In this document: positions 23,540-34,648 of the stretch, one piece after another
Position numbering within the stretch: the stretch's first letter is position 1
Layout: each line of letters starts with the position of its first letter
Assembly: GCA_031763025.1 (NCBI GenBank)
Contig: JASSKH010000006.1
Span: forward strand, 12,831,979-12,895,978
Direction: 5' to 3'
Origin: Macrocystis pyrifera
Taxonomy: Eukaryota; Sar; Phaeophyceae; Laminariales; Laminariaceae
DNA: 64,000 nt
Position numbers and translations under genes: made by a program
Notes under the pieces: generated by a model
What the model was told of the DNA's origin: nothing
The model's input: only the letters and a program-made list of their open reading frames with translations
Database searches by the model: none

Positions 23540-23768
23540 AACCATTATTTTCTACCCGTCGGCATCCCACACAACCAGTGTCCGAGCCGGGTTTTCAATC
23601 CTATAAAGAGATACAAGTTCTGCGGTATCAAAACTCCGCCACAGAGATACATCGTCATTCAGTGAGCAGAGTAGACGGCGCAATCCCATATCATCATACT
23701 GGATACGACAGGCACGGCATACGCATTGTAGGAAAGAGAGAAAACCAAATAAACGAAGGCAACCTTGC
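23540..23768 (+). mobile_element. SINE-like repeat, family S2
   Basis: Shares with 47355-47640 the phrases ACACAACCAGTGTCCG, AGATACAAGTTCTG, CATCATACTG and ACGACAGGCACG, and ends in an A-rich tail. The matching place in the gene C intron (near 57345) lacks it: AAGAAAGGCGCAACACAG runs straight into TATCAGTG. It was therefore inserted in B after the B/C duplication. Confidence 0.65.
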
Positions 23769-24170
23769 TGCGTAGTATCAGTATTTTTTGGGGAGCTCGC
23801 ATTGAAGGTGCGGAGTCTGATGGAGATGACTCCTGTGTTGTGACGTCGTCAAAGTGTGGCCATACGTGCCTTTTGAGCAAACTCCCAATCTGGACTGTGC
23901 CTTTGGCACGTTCAACAGGACGTAGGACGTACAGCTGTAGTGAGGAGGGCATTTGAGCGGTGCTGTCTTGTCTTGTACTCCAATCGTTACCTCCCATGCC
24001 ATCGCCGTGGCTACTGTCACCATTGTCACTTTTCTCCCATAACTCCTGGTTATCCCCCCCGCTTCGTCTCGAAAGGGATACATGGTCAATAAGCAATGAC
24101 TAAAAAGGCAAGCAACAGAAAGGTCCCCCCCCCCCGCCCCCTCCCCCCCCACCCCCTGACCTTGTCGTAG

Positions 24171-24527
24171 GGGATCGTTGCTGTGGGATTGACCATGCAG
24201 CTCGTTTTCCTCCGATACAACCGACTGTGGTCGGTATTCATTCCTGTGCTTGGAGAGTTGGTCCTTATTTTGTACCTCACGGGTTTAAAGCTCCACTTCG
24301 ATGGCGACGCCGGCTCTGAAGGTGTTTCCCCTCCTCCTGCAGCAGAGGGCGCGCTGATAAATCTGAGCAGTGGTGGTGATGCCGAAATATGTGTCAATGC
24401 CCAACCTGAAGAGGAGAGCGGCGGAAGGGTCCTTGTCTTTCCTGGCTCATGTCTCGAACCCTTGTTGGGCGACGAAGGCCAAGGGCGTCCCGCCGAGGTG
24501 AGACACGAAGGAGCACGTCTTATCTAG
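24171..24527 (+). CDS. SemiSWEET-like PQ-loop gene B, exon 2
   Basis: Phase-0 exon of 118 codons plus a TAG. It reads GIVAVGLTMQLVFLRYNR (TM2), then LWSVFIPVLGELVLILYLTG (TM3) ending LKLHFDGD. A ~75-residue cytosol-like tail follows, rich in Gly, Ser, Pro and Glu (PPPAAEGALINLSSGGDAE). TM2, TM3 and the WSVFIP and GELVL elements are conserved with gene C. The tail is conserved more weakly. With exon 1 the protein is about 170 residues with one PQ loop. It is expected to sit in a membrane as a homo-oligomer; the transported substrate is unknown. Confidence 0.8.
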   Translation, partial: GIVAVGLTMQLVFLRYNRLWSVFIPVLGELVLILYLTGLKLHFDGDAGSEGVSPPPAAEGALINLSSGGDAEICVNAQPEEESGGRVLVFPGSCLEPLLGDEGQGRPAEVRHEGARLI

Positions 24528-26165
24528 GCGAACACGCGAACAAATATGTCTCTCCATGTACAGACTATGAAACAACACGCGACGGCTCCTGCGGTCCAGA
24601 TGTTCCCGTTGGTACTTCGAGTACTTCAAGTACCAGGTAAATTGTTTCGAGCGAAGCGAGTTGCGATTATGTACCACTGCCCGAACCATTAGAGTCCCTT
24701 TTCGGCTGGGTTAAACCGGAGATCGTGCAGAAAGGAAAACGTGATCCTTGACAGATCCGCGCCGCCCAACCGATATACTCCGCGAAACACTTATCTTCGC
24801 AAGAACAAGGTTCCCTACTTTTCATGTGTTTCATGAAGACCGTTACAAATATTCGCCAGCGCGAATTCCCATAACGCGAGCTGCGCCGTCTTTAGAGAGA
24901 GGGCCCATGTATTTGGTGTCGGGGCGTTCACGTTGCGATTTATGTGGCGCCAAAGCGTACAGCTAATACCACAGACCTGTAGAAATACGTCTTTGCATGC
25001 ATTTTCTGGATATTTTGGCACAATTCTAACGATGAACCGGGCTACTCCTTCCGTGTGAAGCACGTATTATAGTAGAACACCACCTCTAAACAGTGCGTAC
25101 TTCGGCGATCAATGTCGAAAACATAACGACCTGCCTCGGCCCTTTATGCGCCGTTGGCCATATTCGAGGCTCCCCTTTGCCTCTTTAGGCCTAGCCGCGA
25201 CTCCGTCGGAATAGCACCGGCATACTGCTGTGCAACGGTTAACATCAACACTATTTTCGGTGGCCATTCTAAATTGTCTTCTCTTGCCTCCCCGTGCATT
25301 GTTAGGGGGGGGTGAATTCCGACAATGTGCGGTGAGCGAGGTGACTTGGTCCTGGACCGCTCTCCAGAAGCTGGCAATATTTCGGGTGCACGATGCCGTC
25401 AAGGGGAGAGAGGTCTACAAGAGAGGCGGCGTGTTCAACGCAGGGTTTGGGCTGGGAGTGGAGAGCACGCTTGGCCCAACAGCGTTGCCCAAGAAAAACA
25501 TGTCAGAGATTCATCACAACTACTGAGCTACGTAGTAGTGGGCTAAGCACTCGTGTAGCAGTCAGCACTGACTGCTGGCTCAATGTTCGTGGTGAATGTC
25601 TATCCGAAGCACAACCTAGTTTCACCGAGCAGGGGAAAGGCCCAAGAAGGGCAATGGCAGGTCACGGACTCCAGAGTATGCTATTGGCTTCCTGCTCTAA
25701 ATATCTGGTTGCTCGGTAGTTACGGTGTATCTCTAGCAAGCTGCACCTCAAGGCGCGTAGAACAATCTACTATCTGTCGAGTCGGGCACAACTCTAGTTC
25801 TGGCATGTCTGTCCCAATGTGTGTGGTGGGCTGAGAGTGACGATTTGCTTTGTGTACGAGCGCGTTCTGAATTCTCTTCGCGTTGCAGTTTGTCGACTTC
25901 CAACATACCAGCTGGGATGAATGGCATGACGGTGTCATGCGACCCGGACGAGGGAATCGGGCAGAAACGGTGGGTCCGGACGTTGAATAGGCTTAAGGGT
26001 CTTCAAAACCGTGGAACCAATAGTACATTCGCCATGCATGGAGACGTTATTGTCGGGTTGCCACCACACGCCACTACCATGGGCGTGGGCGTGGCCGGTT
26101 GGGGTATCGCCGGGCATACTGGATTTATCTGGTATGGTCATAATCCGTTTTATGGCCGTTGATGG
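24528..26165 (+). repeat. Downstream block of gene B, duplicated at 57984-59480
   Basis: Aligned landmarks include GTTAGGGGGGGGTGAATTCC (25302) against the AGGAGGGTGG region near 58412, the GAGCTACGTAGT word (25526 and 58634), and a CGCGTTGCAG acceptor-like site (25879 and 59160) followed by CTTCCAA.ATACCAGC and GACGGTGT.ATGCGACCC. This could be 3' UTR, a further exon or intergenic DNA. No continuous frame is shared across it. Confidence 0.6.
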
Positions 26166-26799
26166 TGTAAGTATCTTTTGAGTGCGCAATGTAGATGACG
26201 TTCCTTGAATTGCTCGTTGCGCGCGAAGGTCGGGGTTCACCTTGTGCGGAAGCTGTTGCTTCTACGCTAGCTTCTACGCTATGTATGACCCCTCGCGGCG
26301 TTGCTTTGTTGTGATGTGTCAGGTATGCGCTGTGTAAATTACCCGATGTTCTGTATTTCGGATTCTACTGTCCGCGCGGTGGTCTTTCTCCCCCCCCCCC
26401 TTGAACGACAGGTCTGTGTTTGTGGTTTATGTTGTCGGCACTCTGCAGCGGAAGAGGGTCAGGATCGCCGAGCTGCCACTGATGATATTTGTATATTTCC
26501 AGTGGGCTTAATATTGTTTCTTAAAGAGTATCGGGTTCTATGAGGTCCACTATCATTGCAGGGGGAAGGTGGGACATTTTTCTTAACTCGAATACCCGAA
26601 GTAGATAAACCACCACCAAGGTATTTCACATACTTACCTCGAGGATCCGGTTGGGAGCTACCTGTAGTAATAGTTGGAGAGCCGCGGATGCTACGCCCTC
26701 GCTCGCACACTGACCGACAATACTTCAGGATTAGGGGAGTATTCGGTGGAATTCGGTAGAAAATGGAGAACAGGGTACGCGTGACGAGCGTTCAAGAAG
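26166..26799. other. Unassigned stretch next to the copia relic
   Basis: No gene could be supported, although the DNA is not repetitive. Confidence 0.3.
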
Positions 26800-26858
26800 A
26801 TTCTCTTCGGGGCGTTCCGTTCGTCGCGTTGGTGAGTAGCTTGTGGCAGCGTCGCGGC

Positions 26859-28414
26859 TTAGTGTGTATCTATCGTTTTGTGACCGTCCAGCCTAATTTC
26901 ATCGTGCCACGCCGCTTCATACTGAGAACGCTCTACATCTGCTACGGACGGCAGGGGCGGTTCTACGTCTTCCGGGAAACCACTCGGCATGCACACCCTC
27001 AACTCCCATATGTTCCCCACAGCAGGTCCTCCGATCATCAAGGCCACTGCGTCCTCTGTCGCCAAGGATGTACGATTCAGGATACTCCCAGGCTTCGTCC
27101 ACTACTCGTACCCTGCCGCAAGCAGTACGTCTGCGACTTCATCGCTCATGCTTAGCTGGTGCACAGCAGGTCAACTCTCCAGGCGTTAGCTCCGACCCCG
27201 GATCCGGCCCCGTACTATCGGAGAGAGCCGTCCCCAGCTGCCGAGCTCGTGTGCTGGCCTCCCCGACAGGACCGCGGGGGAATCTTCACCGTTCCCTTCG
27301 CCGGTGTCGGACGCTGATGCTGCGCCCGGGTCGCTTTCGGCCCTCTCTGTCGGCACTGAAAAGACGTTCACGGCGCCCTCTTCAATTCCATGATTATGAT
27401 TGTCCCGTCAACGGCCTCGCCGGCAACAGGTGCTTGCTGCGCGCGCTCCTGCAGAAACGCGTCCGGATCAAAACCCCATGTCACGTGGACGTCGCTAAGT
27501 GGGCCAGACCGTCGTCCAGCTCATCCACCACTCCCTCACCACCTCGATGCGTCGTGCTCACGTCGTCTGCTTCGGACCCCCCCGCTTCTGTAGAAAGGGA
27601 GTCATTAACCTGGGCAGGTATCACGAGTTCCCAGGTGACATTTCGCGTGAGTAGCACATTGCGTTGCCTCGTCAGTACTCATTAAGAGTATCGAGGGGAG
27701 TTTTGTGCAGGGTCAAGGTACAACCAGTCGTGTGCTTTCGTCTGTGACTTCGTTTTCCCCTCTTCACCTTGCAGTAGCCAGGCTTGGGAAAAGGTAGTAA
27801 AATTACCGAGGGGGAGCTACCATGCCATATCTTATGCGGTGACTTGCTCTCTGGGTTAACTGCCGTTGATGTGCGGTTCGAGGTGCCAAACGCCCAGCAG
27901 GGCGCTTCCGACTACAACGACGCAGTGGCCGGGAGTTCAGTGCCGAGAAAAAGATATTGGGCCTGGATTCGGCCCGCTATTGTGGTCGTCTACAATAAAC
28001 CTAGCGCGCCCTCTGCTACTCCATTGAATCGGTCACTGTCGACCATCGTGAATTCCTGCTCGATTCTTTGTGATCTACACAGGTCTCCAAAGTTGCACCG
28101 CGGGATTCACTACCCCCATCAGATCGGACGATTACCATCGTACAAGGAACATCGTCTGCCCGAAAATCCGCGAGGAACTGCTCGCACGACTCCGTGGCGT
28201 CCGATTTTAGGAGCAGAACGTACACCCACGTATACCGATGAAACTCGTCGCGCACAGTGATAGTATACTGCTTCCTCCCGAAAGACACTACCACAATAGT
28301 TCCATTCAAATCCATAGAAACCCTCCCGAGCTTCTTATCTGATTGTCTGTGTGTGAACAGCCTGCTGCGTTTGCGGAGACCCTTTGCCATGGAGCTCCCT
28401 CTGCACTCCCGCAA
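26859..28414 (-). pseudogene. copia integrase and linker, frameshifted
   Basis: The first part (28414-28016) reads LGRVSMDLNGTIVVVSFGRK, then RYTWVYVLLLKSDATESCEQ and VIVRSDGGSE, which supplies two acidic residues of the DDE triad. The frame then ends. In another frame, at about 28035-27995, FNGVAEGALGLL supplies the Glu (codon at 28011-28013), with Arg of the usual AER changed to Gly. Further on come LFLGTELPATASL and KPGYCKVKRGKTK, with interspersed stops, then the acidic linker. The last recognisable part is PSVADVERSQYEAAWHDEI at about 26950. It is not functional. Confidence 0.8.
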
Positions 28415-28569
28415 CTCTCCCTCGAGGACAATTCCTTGCTGCTTCGCGGTCTTGTGGAGTAGTGTCCAGCCGCGCAGAGGAAGTTATTGACGTTAATTGC
28501 AGACTTGTATGGGAATTTTCCCGGTGCGAGTACAGCACAGGATTTTTCCCCACAACTGCGGTCGACCCG

Positions 28570-28920
28570 GCAGTCGTAAAAGCTGTATAGGGTCCCACTC
28601 AGCGGAAACACGATCGAATGCTCTGACGTGAGCCTGATGACAACTGCCGTGGGGCGCCCTCCGAACGTGTGGCCTTTTTTGACGAGAGCGGGCAGGGAAA
28701 ATAGATGGTAGCGGAAATCCCGCACGTGCGCAACATTCGTTGTCAGCATATGCACAAGACCGTTTCCGGAGCAAACGACAACGTTTATGTCACCGTAACC
28801 TTCGATCAATGGAGTGAATCCATCCGCGATTCGCAGTTTAGGTTGCATTCTCGATTTTGATCGTGTAGTCTCGCTGAGGGTGTCATGTGAGTAGACGCAC
28901 CACTATCGCATACTCAGGCC
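28570..28920 (-). pseudogene. copia protease and pre-integrase region
   Basis: The protease active site reads CDSGASTHMTPS, with Asp-Ser-Gly at 28907-28899. A TGA lies two codons before it, where Trp is common in relatives. In the adjoining frame, starting at 28848, come IADGFTPLIEGYGDINVVV, then RDFRYHLFSLPALVKKGHTF and IVFPLSGTLYSFYDCRVD, the usual GAG pre-integrase stretch. A GHYSTRP remnant of the integrase zinc finger follows before the frame breaks. Confidence 0.8.
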
Positions 28921-28979
28921 TCGTCTCCTACTTGCCAAGCCGACTCCCGTTCCCCCGAAACATCAATGCACTCGCCTGT

Positions 28980-29252
28980 CTATTCGGCCTTGAAAGCTGA
29001 GGCCGGGGCTGTACAATCGTGTCGGTTGTCATCCCTTGCTCCAACCTTGCTCGCCACCGCCATGACAGCATGTTCTTTCGATGAGGGGCAGACATCAGTA
29101 CCGTGCCCATGCTCGTTGCATCGACTACATCGATCCATGGACGTGGGGCAAGCACCGGCAGAGCGCCCCCGTCCTTGGCATCGGCCGCATACCTTCGCCG
29201 TGCAGTCGCTCTTCCAATGGCCCTTCTTGCCAAACATATGACACTTGCCCAC
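28980..29252 (-). CDS. copia gag zinc-knuckle region
   Basis: Three Cys/His clusters lie in about 60 residues. The first, CHMFGKKGHWKSDC, has lost its second Cys (Phe instead). The second is CGRCQGRGRSAGAC, without the His. The third, CSRCNEHGHGTDVC, is a canonical CX2CX4HX4C knuckle. Zinc knuckles of this sort bind nucleic acid in Gag. A triple knuckle is more than the single one usual in copia Gag. The frame ends with FKAE just before the protease. Confidence 0.75.
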   Translation of the reverse strand: MGKCHMFGKKGHWKSDCTAKVCGRCQGRGRSAGACPTSMDRCSRCNEHGHGTDVCPSSKEHAVMAVASKVGARDDNRHDCTAPASAFKAE

Positions 29253-29376
29253 CGGAGCATTTACGCTAGTAACTTTGGCGCTGCCATCGCCACCAGCAGC
29301 CGCGACCGAGCCACCACAGTCCTCGTTGGTGCCTCTACCGCCTCGTCCGTGCTGTCACCGTCATCCGTCGGTTTCT

Positions 29377-30057
29377 CTACCACTGCCTTCCACCTTTGCC
29401 GGGACCACCGCTGCCGCCGCCGCCGGAGGACATAGCATGATCTATGTGGCCAGTGTGAGACCCCTTCGTCGTGTTTCTAGAACGTCGGTGATGCCGTTCT
29501 CGAACAGCATTAATGATGTCATCGTGACCGATGTTGTCACGAGATGCCATTTTCCGTGCCTCCACCTCGTGTTCGGCAGGCAGAACACCAATAAAATTGG
29601 CGTACAGCATGTGGTCGTCTACTGACAATCCTGCTGTGCACACTTCCGAGGCAAGATCCCCAATTCTAGCCATCTCCTTGAGCGGGTTGCTCCCCGGCGC
29701 TATCTTGAAACCATTAAGGCATCTAGAGAGGTCCGATTTGCCCCCCGTCGTTTGAGGGCGGTACCACGCAAGGAAAGCGTCCCACGCTTGCCTCAGCGAG
29801 AAACATCTGTGCACGATACTCGTATCACTCTTGCTCTTGAGGGTCGTCGACAGGAAATTCCAGTGTATGCATGAGCACACTTTTGCGGCTACCCCCCCTA
29901 GCGGCAAGTACCGATTTTCTGTGTCCAATTCCCCTACGGAAATGTACTGTGGTGAATCCGACACGATGGCAGACAAGAAATCAACTCCTTTGGAGTAATA
30001 CCGAGCGTCTCTTGTCCAGGGGTGGAACTCAGGTTCCATCCCACTAATCAATGGCAC
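29377..30057 (-). CDS. copia gag, N-terminal part
   Basis: An intact minus-strand frame of 226 codons beginning MPLISGMEPEFHPWTRD, with the UBN2-like gag core: W.FLSTTLKSKSDTSIVHRC, then AWDAFLAWYRPQTTGGKSDL, then a LKEMARIGDLASEV helix and SVDDHMLYANFIGVLP. It ends in a Gly-rich tail. It assembles the intracellular particle in living elements. A frameshift near 29377 separates it from the zinc knuckles. Confidence 0.75.
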   Translation of the reverse strand: MPLISGMEPEFHPWTRDARYYSKGVDFLSAIVSDSPQYISVGELDTENRYLPLGGVAAKVCSCIHWNFLSTTLKSKSDTSIVHRCFSLRQAWDAFLAWYRPQTTGGKSDLSRCLNGFKIAPGSNPLKEMARIGDLASEVCTAGLSVDDHMLYANFIGVLPAEHEVEARKMASRDNIGHDDIINAVRERHHRRSRNTTKGSHTGHIDHAMSSGGGGSGGPGKGGRQW

Positions 30058-30299
30058 AGGAGTGTATTAAAAACGACAAATCGCGCCAAGGAGAGGCAGA
30101 TCAATTCCACCACCCAATTCACCGTCGGGGTATGCACCTCATTCTCCAGTCCTCTCCGGCTCATCTGGCTGACCACTCGGTGGGCCAACCTGGACGGGCA
30201 ACGCAGTTCTTCCGCGTCCCGATGCTCCCAAATTCCGCAAGGTGCCTTCATGCGAATTTGTCTCTTGTTCTGCTGCAATGTCCCAGGGTTCTACACTAT

Positions 30300-30625
30300 T
30301 TGACTTTTTCGTGGCATGCCGTGGCATTACCATGGCACCACCCATGGCATACCATGGCATCCCCACGGCATCACATGACGTGGCATAGGAATACATGGCA
30401 TGCCGTGGCATGCCATGGGTGGTACCATGGCAGCCCCCGCGGCAACCGCCACTGCACCCCCCACGGCACTCCATGGCAACCCCACGGGATGTCATGGCAA
30501 CCCCCACGGTATCCCAATGTCCATGGCACCTAAGTTAGGCTTATAGGGTTAGAGTTACGGTCCCATGGTATGCCGTGGACGGTTTTGCCGCTGGTGGTGC
30601 CATGGCAATGCCACGGCATGTCGCG
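30300..30625. repeat. GCATGGCA/CCATGG degenerate repeat
   Basis: Words such as CATGGCATGCCGTGGCA and ACCATGGCA recur at 8-12 bp spacing. It resembles the CATGGGACTGCC arrays in the B and C introns, but with CATGGCA as the commonest word. It lies just upstream of the copia gag. Confidence 0.65.
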
Positions 30626-31045
30626 AAAAAGGACAACCATGTACATGCCCCAACTGCAGTGCTGCCCTCAGCGCTGCCGTACTCCGATTGGCCGTTGTTC
30701 CTCGTGAACTCGGCTATCATGTCTCTCTTGTCGTTCATCGTCGACGTCTGACTATACGCCAACGCCAGCTAGACCTCGCGTCTGAGCCCGTGAACTTCAC
30801 CCGGAGAATCGTGCTCTTCTTGAGTCAACCCCTTCAAAGACATCGCTGGCTTCTGATACCAGACCTCAAACGCTCAAGCACTAGTGTGTTCGACAGTCCA
30901 AGTCTGAATGCCCTGACCACGACGTGGTCTGACGAGATTCTTTATAGTCACTGTTTTAGAGGACAGTGGAGGAGAAAGAGAGCGGAGCGGAGCGGAGCTC
31001 GGAGAATGGAGTACTCGAGCTCTCGTCATAAGCACACGGCAAAAT

Positions 31046-31380
31046 TCATAAGAACGCCTGCGAAGATATTCGAAACCCTCTACAACTAAAACGCAACACG
31101 CATTGTATAACACTACTAACTACCACAGTAACAACAACGATAACAACAACCGATACGATGCGGCCGATGTTACTCTGGGAATTCTGCTGTAGCGCCCCCA
31201 ACGAAGCGGCCAACGCGCGAGTGTTCGCCGCATCCACTGCAGCTACTTTTACCGCTCTTCCTCTCCCAAACAAAGCAAAAGCAGCATTGCCCTCATTTTG
31301 TCCATCAGCACGGCATCGTTCATCACCGTCTCCATGAAATTAGAATAACGCTTTTCCGTCGACTGTTTGGGAGAGCAGCA
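31046..31380 (-). pseudogene. Hypothetical minus-strand fragment
   Basis: One minus-strand frame reads QSTEKRYSNFMETVMNDAV followed by LMDKMRAMLLLLCLGEEER. After a shift near 31260 another reads AAVDAANTRALAASLGALQQ. Together they look like the C-terminal half of a helical protein with one frameshift. Not recognised. Confidence 0.3.
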
Positions 31381-31575
31381 GCAGTTTCAGTCGGCTGAGG
31401 GGAGGGGCGAAATGTACGGGAGTTAGTCAAAACAACACGCACTAGGAGCGGCACGTTGATACCAGCAGTTAAAATGTACCAAAATTAGAGTTATAGCAAA
31501 ACATTAGAAATAAATCCTGCGTACTAGATAATAAAATGTGTCGAAAAACAGCAGTCCAAACGTACCAGCGTTAGA

Positions 31576-32157
31576 TTACAGTAACTGTACTTCTCTCATG
31601 GATACGAGTATCATACGTGAAAAATTCAAACCTTCAGTAGTAGGCCAAATATACCAAAAATAGAGTGGGTGTACCCGAGCTCGCACGTAAATACTTCGAA
31701 AATGTAGCAGAAAAGCCTGCCATTCGCGCACACCCAGATCCTCTGAAAACCTACTAGAACTCGCCGATTCCGGCCGTGCAGTCCTCGGGCGTGCAGAACC
31801 TCTTGTACCGCCATCAAACTGGGCGTGTAGGGGGTCGCAAAGATCAGAGTCTGCCAGCCGAGTGGTTCGTATTCTGCCGGCAGAAGAAGCAGCAGCACCG
31901 CCAGATTTCGGCTGCCTGTTTTCTGCTCTTTTCCTGAACTCTTCGGCATGTTCCCTGCCGAGCTCGACGAGTGCAGCCTCATCTGCCGCCACCTGCTCCA
32001 ACTTTCCAGCCGTGGGGACTTTGTCATGCTTTCGCAGAAGCACAGAGGCCAGGACGAAGCCAGTCCCGCGCTTTTTCCATCGTTGCCTGACCACCCTATC
32101 CTCTCCACGAACCCTTATCGTACGATCGACGCCTTTTTTTGTGTTTTGATCCTGCAA
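31576..32157 (-). CDS. Hypothetical charged ORF, 193 codons
   Basis: A continuous minus-strand frame. The first ~100 residues are strongly charged and helical in look (RWKKRGTGFVLASVLLRKHD, then VAADEAALVELGREHAEEFR and KRAENRQ). The middle is Ser/Ala/Gly-rich and the last ~50 residues are less convincing. It may be the front part of the same decayed gene as the fragment at 31046-31380, which lies downstream on the same strand. No family recognised. Confidence 0.35.
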   Translation of the reverse strand: MQDQNTKKGVDRTIRVRGEDRVVRQRWKKRGTGFVLASVLLRKHDKVPTAGKLEQVAADEAALVELGREHAEEFRKRAENRQPKSGGAAASSAGRIRTTRLADSDLCDPLHAQFDGGTRGSARPRTARPESASSSRFSEDLGVREWQAFLLHFRSIYVRARVHPLYFWYIWPTTEGLNFSRMILVSMREVQLL

Positions 32158-32529
32158 TCATATTTTTGCAGCTACGTCTCGACGCCCAGCCGTTGAGCGC
32201 TGAACAAGAAACAGCTGTACCTCGGCGGGAACGTGTAGGACAACCACGTAGGTGGTTGCCTCTGTGTATAAATCGACCACGGGGAGTCGATTGCCGCAAG
32301 GGATATGTTTGGAATAGACGATGTTGGGGGTGAAATCGATTCGGCCGCATCTCAGTTTTGAAAAAAAGCGGGGGCTAAAAATATTTTTTTGCAAATATCC
32401 CGACGGAAATCGTATCCTACGAGCCAATTCCGACCTACTACTGTAGAAATGTTCTTCATTTTCTCAACCGACGGAAACTTCACCATGGACGGAGATGTGC
32501 ACACGAGATCGGAAGGCGCCAACGTTTGA

Positions 32530-32615
32530 TTTTTGCTTAAAGTCAGTTTTCGGGTATCGTATGACGAGGAGCCTGGGTAATTTTTAGGCGAACCTGTATC
32601 TGAGAACGCCTCAGT
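32530..32615 (+). mobile_element. Partial M2 MITE
   Basis: Contains AGTCAGTTTTCGGGTA, GAGGAGCCTGGG and a diverged right terminus (CTGTATCTGAGAACGCCTCA). The left end is absent. Confidence 0.5.
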
Positions 32616-32925
32616 TTTATTATTGATTTGTTCTTAAAATGAATCCATCCCTTGACACAGCAAGCTACCAGTACCGTATTTATCTGTTTCACACTCAGGC
32701 CATTCCGAAAAAATCCAAAACGAGCTATGCATCCGACCGAATCCATGAAAAATGGTACGTAGCCCCTGTGAGTACAAAAACGTACTACTGCTTGCTGCGT
32801 TCTTGAGAGAAAAAAAGAGAGAATCACACACACACAAATCTTGTCTGAACAAGGGCAACCCTCACGAGCACAATAATATCGTCCCGCCTGTCTAGACCCA
32901 AAAGACTTTATGGACAAGAAGACAA

Positions 32926-33182
32926 TTTCGAGGCAGAAAAAGCAACAAGAAATACGACGATGGTATCATCGTACCAGAAGACATGAACAAACAACGTGCT
33001 TGGTGCATCACACTGGAAGAGGAACAACTGGAAAACCGAATAGTGCATCACAATGTGATAAGGTGAGAAGTTGTCGCACCGTGGGTAGTGCATCACAATT
33101 TGAGAAGATGCTGCAAGACCGCAAACAACGGCGATTTCGAACCAGAAAAAGCAACACGAAAAATGAGATCGTACCAGACATA
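32926..33182. repeat. Short direct repeats with a GTGCATCACA word
   Basis: CAGAAAAAGCAACA with following AAAT and ATCGTACCAGA(A)GACAT occurs at 32935-32985 and again at 33143-33182. Between them GTGCATCACA recurs at 33003, 33042 and 33087. Confidence 0.5.
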
Positions 33183-33265
33183 GATAAGCATACACCATGC
33201 TTCGTGGCTCACAGGTTTTTTAGCCAGGGGTTCTATTTAATTTTCGTCAGCATCCTTTGTTTTGG

Positions 33266-33371
33266 GTGATCCACCAGCTATTATTTTTTAAATTGTGATC
33301 CACTGGCTGGCCCGGTGATCCACCACTCATTTCTCTCGATGTGATCCACACCCTATAGCGCGGTGATCCAC
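33266..33371. repeat. GTGATCCAC array, left part
   Basis: GTGATCCAC starts at 33266, 33295, 33315, 33341 and 33363, then the split M1 MITE begins. Two more copies (40279, 40296) follow the far end of that MITE, so one array was interrupted by the MITE. Confidence 0.7.
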
Positions 33372-33425
33372 TATTACGGGGGTCCATAGTTAATAGGACC
33401 TATGGTATACATAAAAAGTTATATA
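33371..33425. mobile_element. MITE, family M1, copy 6, left half
   Basis: CTATTACGGGGGTCCATAG continues to about 33425 as in the other copies and is then replaced by the 6.8-kb insertion. The right half is at 40208-40264. Confidence 0.8.
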
Positions 33426-34610
33426 AATACAACTATATTTACGATTTTTGAGGTCGTTGTCACTTGCTAGCTCTTCGCAAACAGCCCTTCTTCTTTGCAG
33501 CCGAACAGCCAAACAACCTTTCTTCCTTCTTTCAAACAGCCGAACAGCCAAACAACCTTCTTTCTTCTTTCTTCTTCGCCAAACAGCCAAACAACCTTTC
33601 TTCTTTCTTCTTCCGCAAACTGCCAACCAATAGACAGCTCTTCGCACGGCGCCTAAAAGAGCCGTCTCGCCTTCGACGAACGGCATAGATAGGTGCAGCG
33701 GTCGGCAGCCAAGCTGCTGCTGTCGGTGGCGAACCTGCTGGTGCTGCAACCCCCGCCTCTCCCTTCTCCACGCCCCCTAAGCTCACCTCCCCCTCGTCGA
33801 GAGGCGCGTGGTCCTCGCCCTCTGGCAAGAGAGCGGCAACGACAAAGACCGACCTGGTGCCGGCTGTTGTTTGCGACCAGTGCACGGACCAGCACTTGGT
33901 CAAGAACTCCGGCAAAAACGTGGCCTTCGCCACCTGCAAGGATCTCACGTGCGTGGTGGCGGGATCATCCTGACAGGGCAACCGACTGCGAGTTCTGTGC
34001 TCGCCCGATCAAGGAAAGGACTGTCTCGTACTCCCTCGAGACTGCTGACAGTGGTGAGTGTCTATGTCTATTGTGCATGCTGTATGTTGCCAGTACGTTT
34101 TTTCGGGGTTTTCAATTGCCTTTTTGCATACAAACCTACGTCAAAGCGTTTATTTATTTTTTTACTCATCCATGCTCGTTCTTTCCCCTTCGTGCGTTGG
34201 GTCGGCTCCTTACACACAGTGCACGCGAACGCGCACATGCACAACTGTTTGCGGGACGTGAAGCACACGATTTCTGTGTGTACATGTTTTGGTGACCCCA
34301 CGTACTCATTTTGCTCGTTTTCGGCTGCCGCTGCTGCTGCTGCTGCTGTCAGCGCCGCGCCATGAGTGCTGCTGCTGCTGTGCACCTGCTTCTCCTGTGC
34401 ACTCGTTGCTGCTGTAGTGCTGCTGCGTTGTTGCCGTGCTGCGCACCTGCTGCTCTTCTGCACTTGCTGCTGCTGTATGTAGTGCTGCTGCGTTGTTGCC
34501 GTGCATCATGCTGGAAGCGTACATATTTTCGGATCGTCAATTCCGTAGGTTTTGCGATGGCGGCATACCAGGGTACATGCTTTTTTTTCTTCCTTATTTT
34601 CATATCGTTG

Positions 34611-34648
<38 letters not shown>

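Larger units (their letters stand above)
20735..24170 (+). other. Gene B intron (inferred, ~3.4 kb)
   Basis: Starts GTACTG and ends GTCGTAG after a long C-rich tract (24125-24158). It contains two M1 MITEs, a CATGGGACTGCC minisatellite and an S2 repeat. Its 3' half (22090-24170) aligns in pieces with 55840-57674 in the gene C intron, so the intron is ancestral to both genes. Confidence 0.65.
26800..30057 (-). mobile_element. Ty1/copia retrotransposon relic without RT domain
   Basis: On the minus strand the order is gag (30057-29377), zinc knuckles (about 29252-28980), protease with DSGA (28907-28896), pre-integrase region (28848-28570), integrase (28414 to about 27630) and the Ser/Glu-rich linker that precedes reverse transcriptase (to about 26860). 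Protease and integrase before RT is the Ty1/copia order. The element stops at SQYEAAWHDEI, the entry to RT; no RT or RNase H follows, and no LTR was found on either side. Several stops and frameshifts are present. Confidence 0.85.

Noticed and set aside
23765..23956. Extra exon upstream of exon 2 in genes B and C
   Set aside because: The region is similar in B and C but the frames diverge through indels and there is no shared donor site.
27068..27685. 205-codon plus-strand frame
   Set aside because: It is antisense to the copia linker on the minus strand, where recognisable integrase and linker residues lie.
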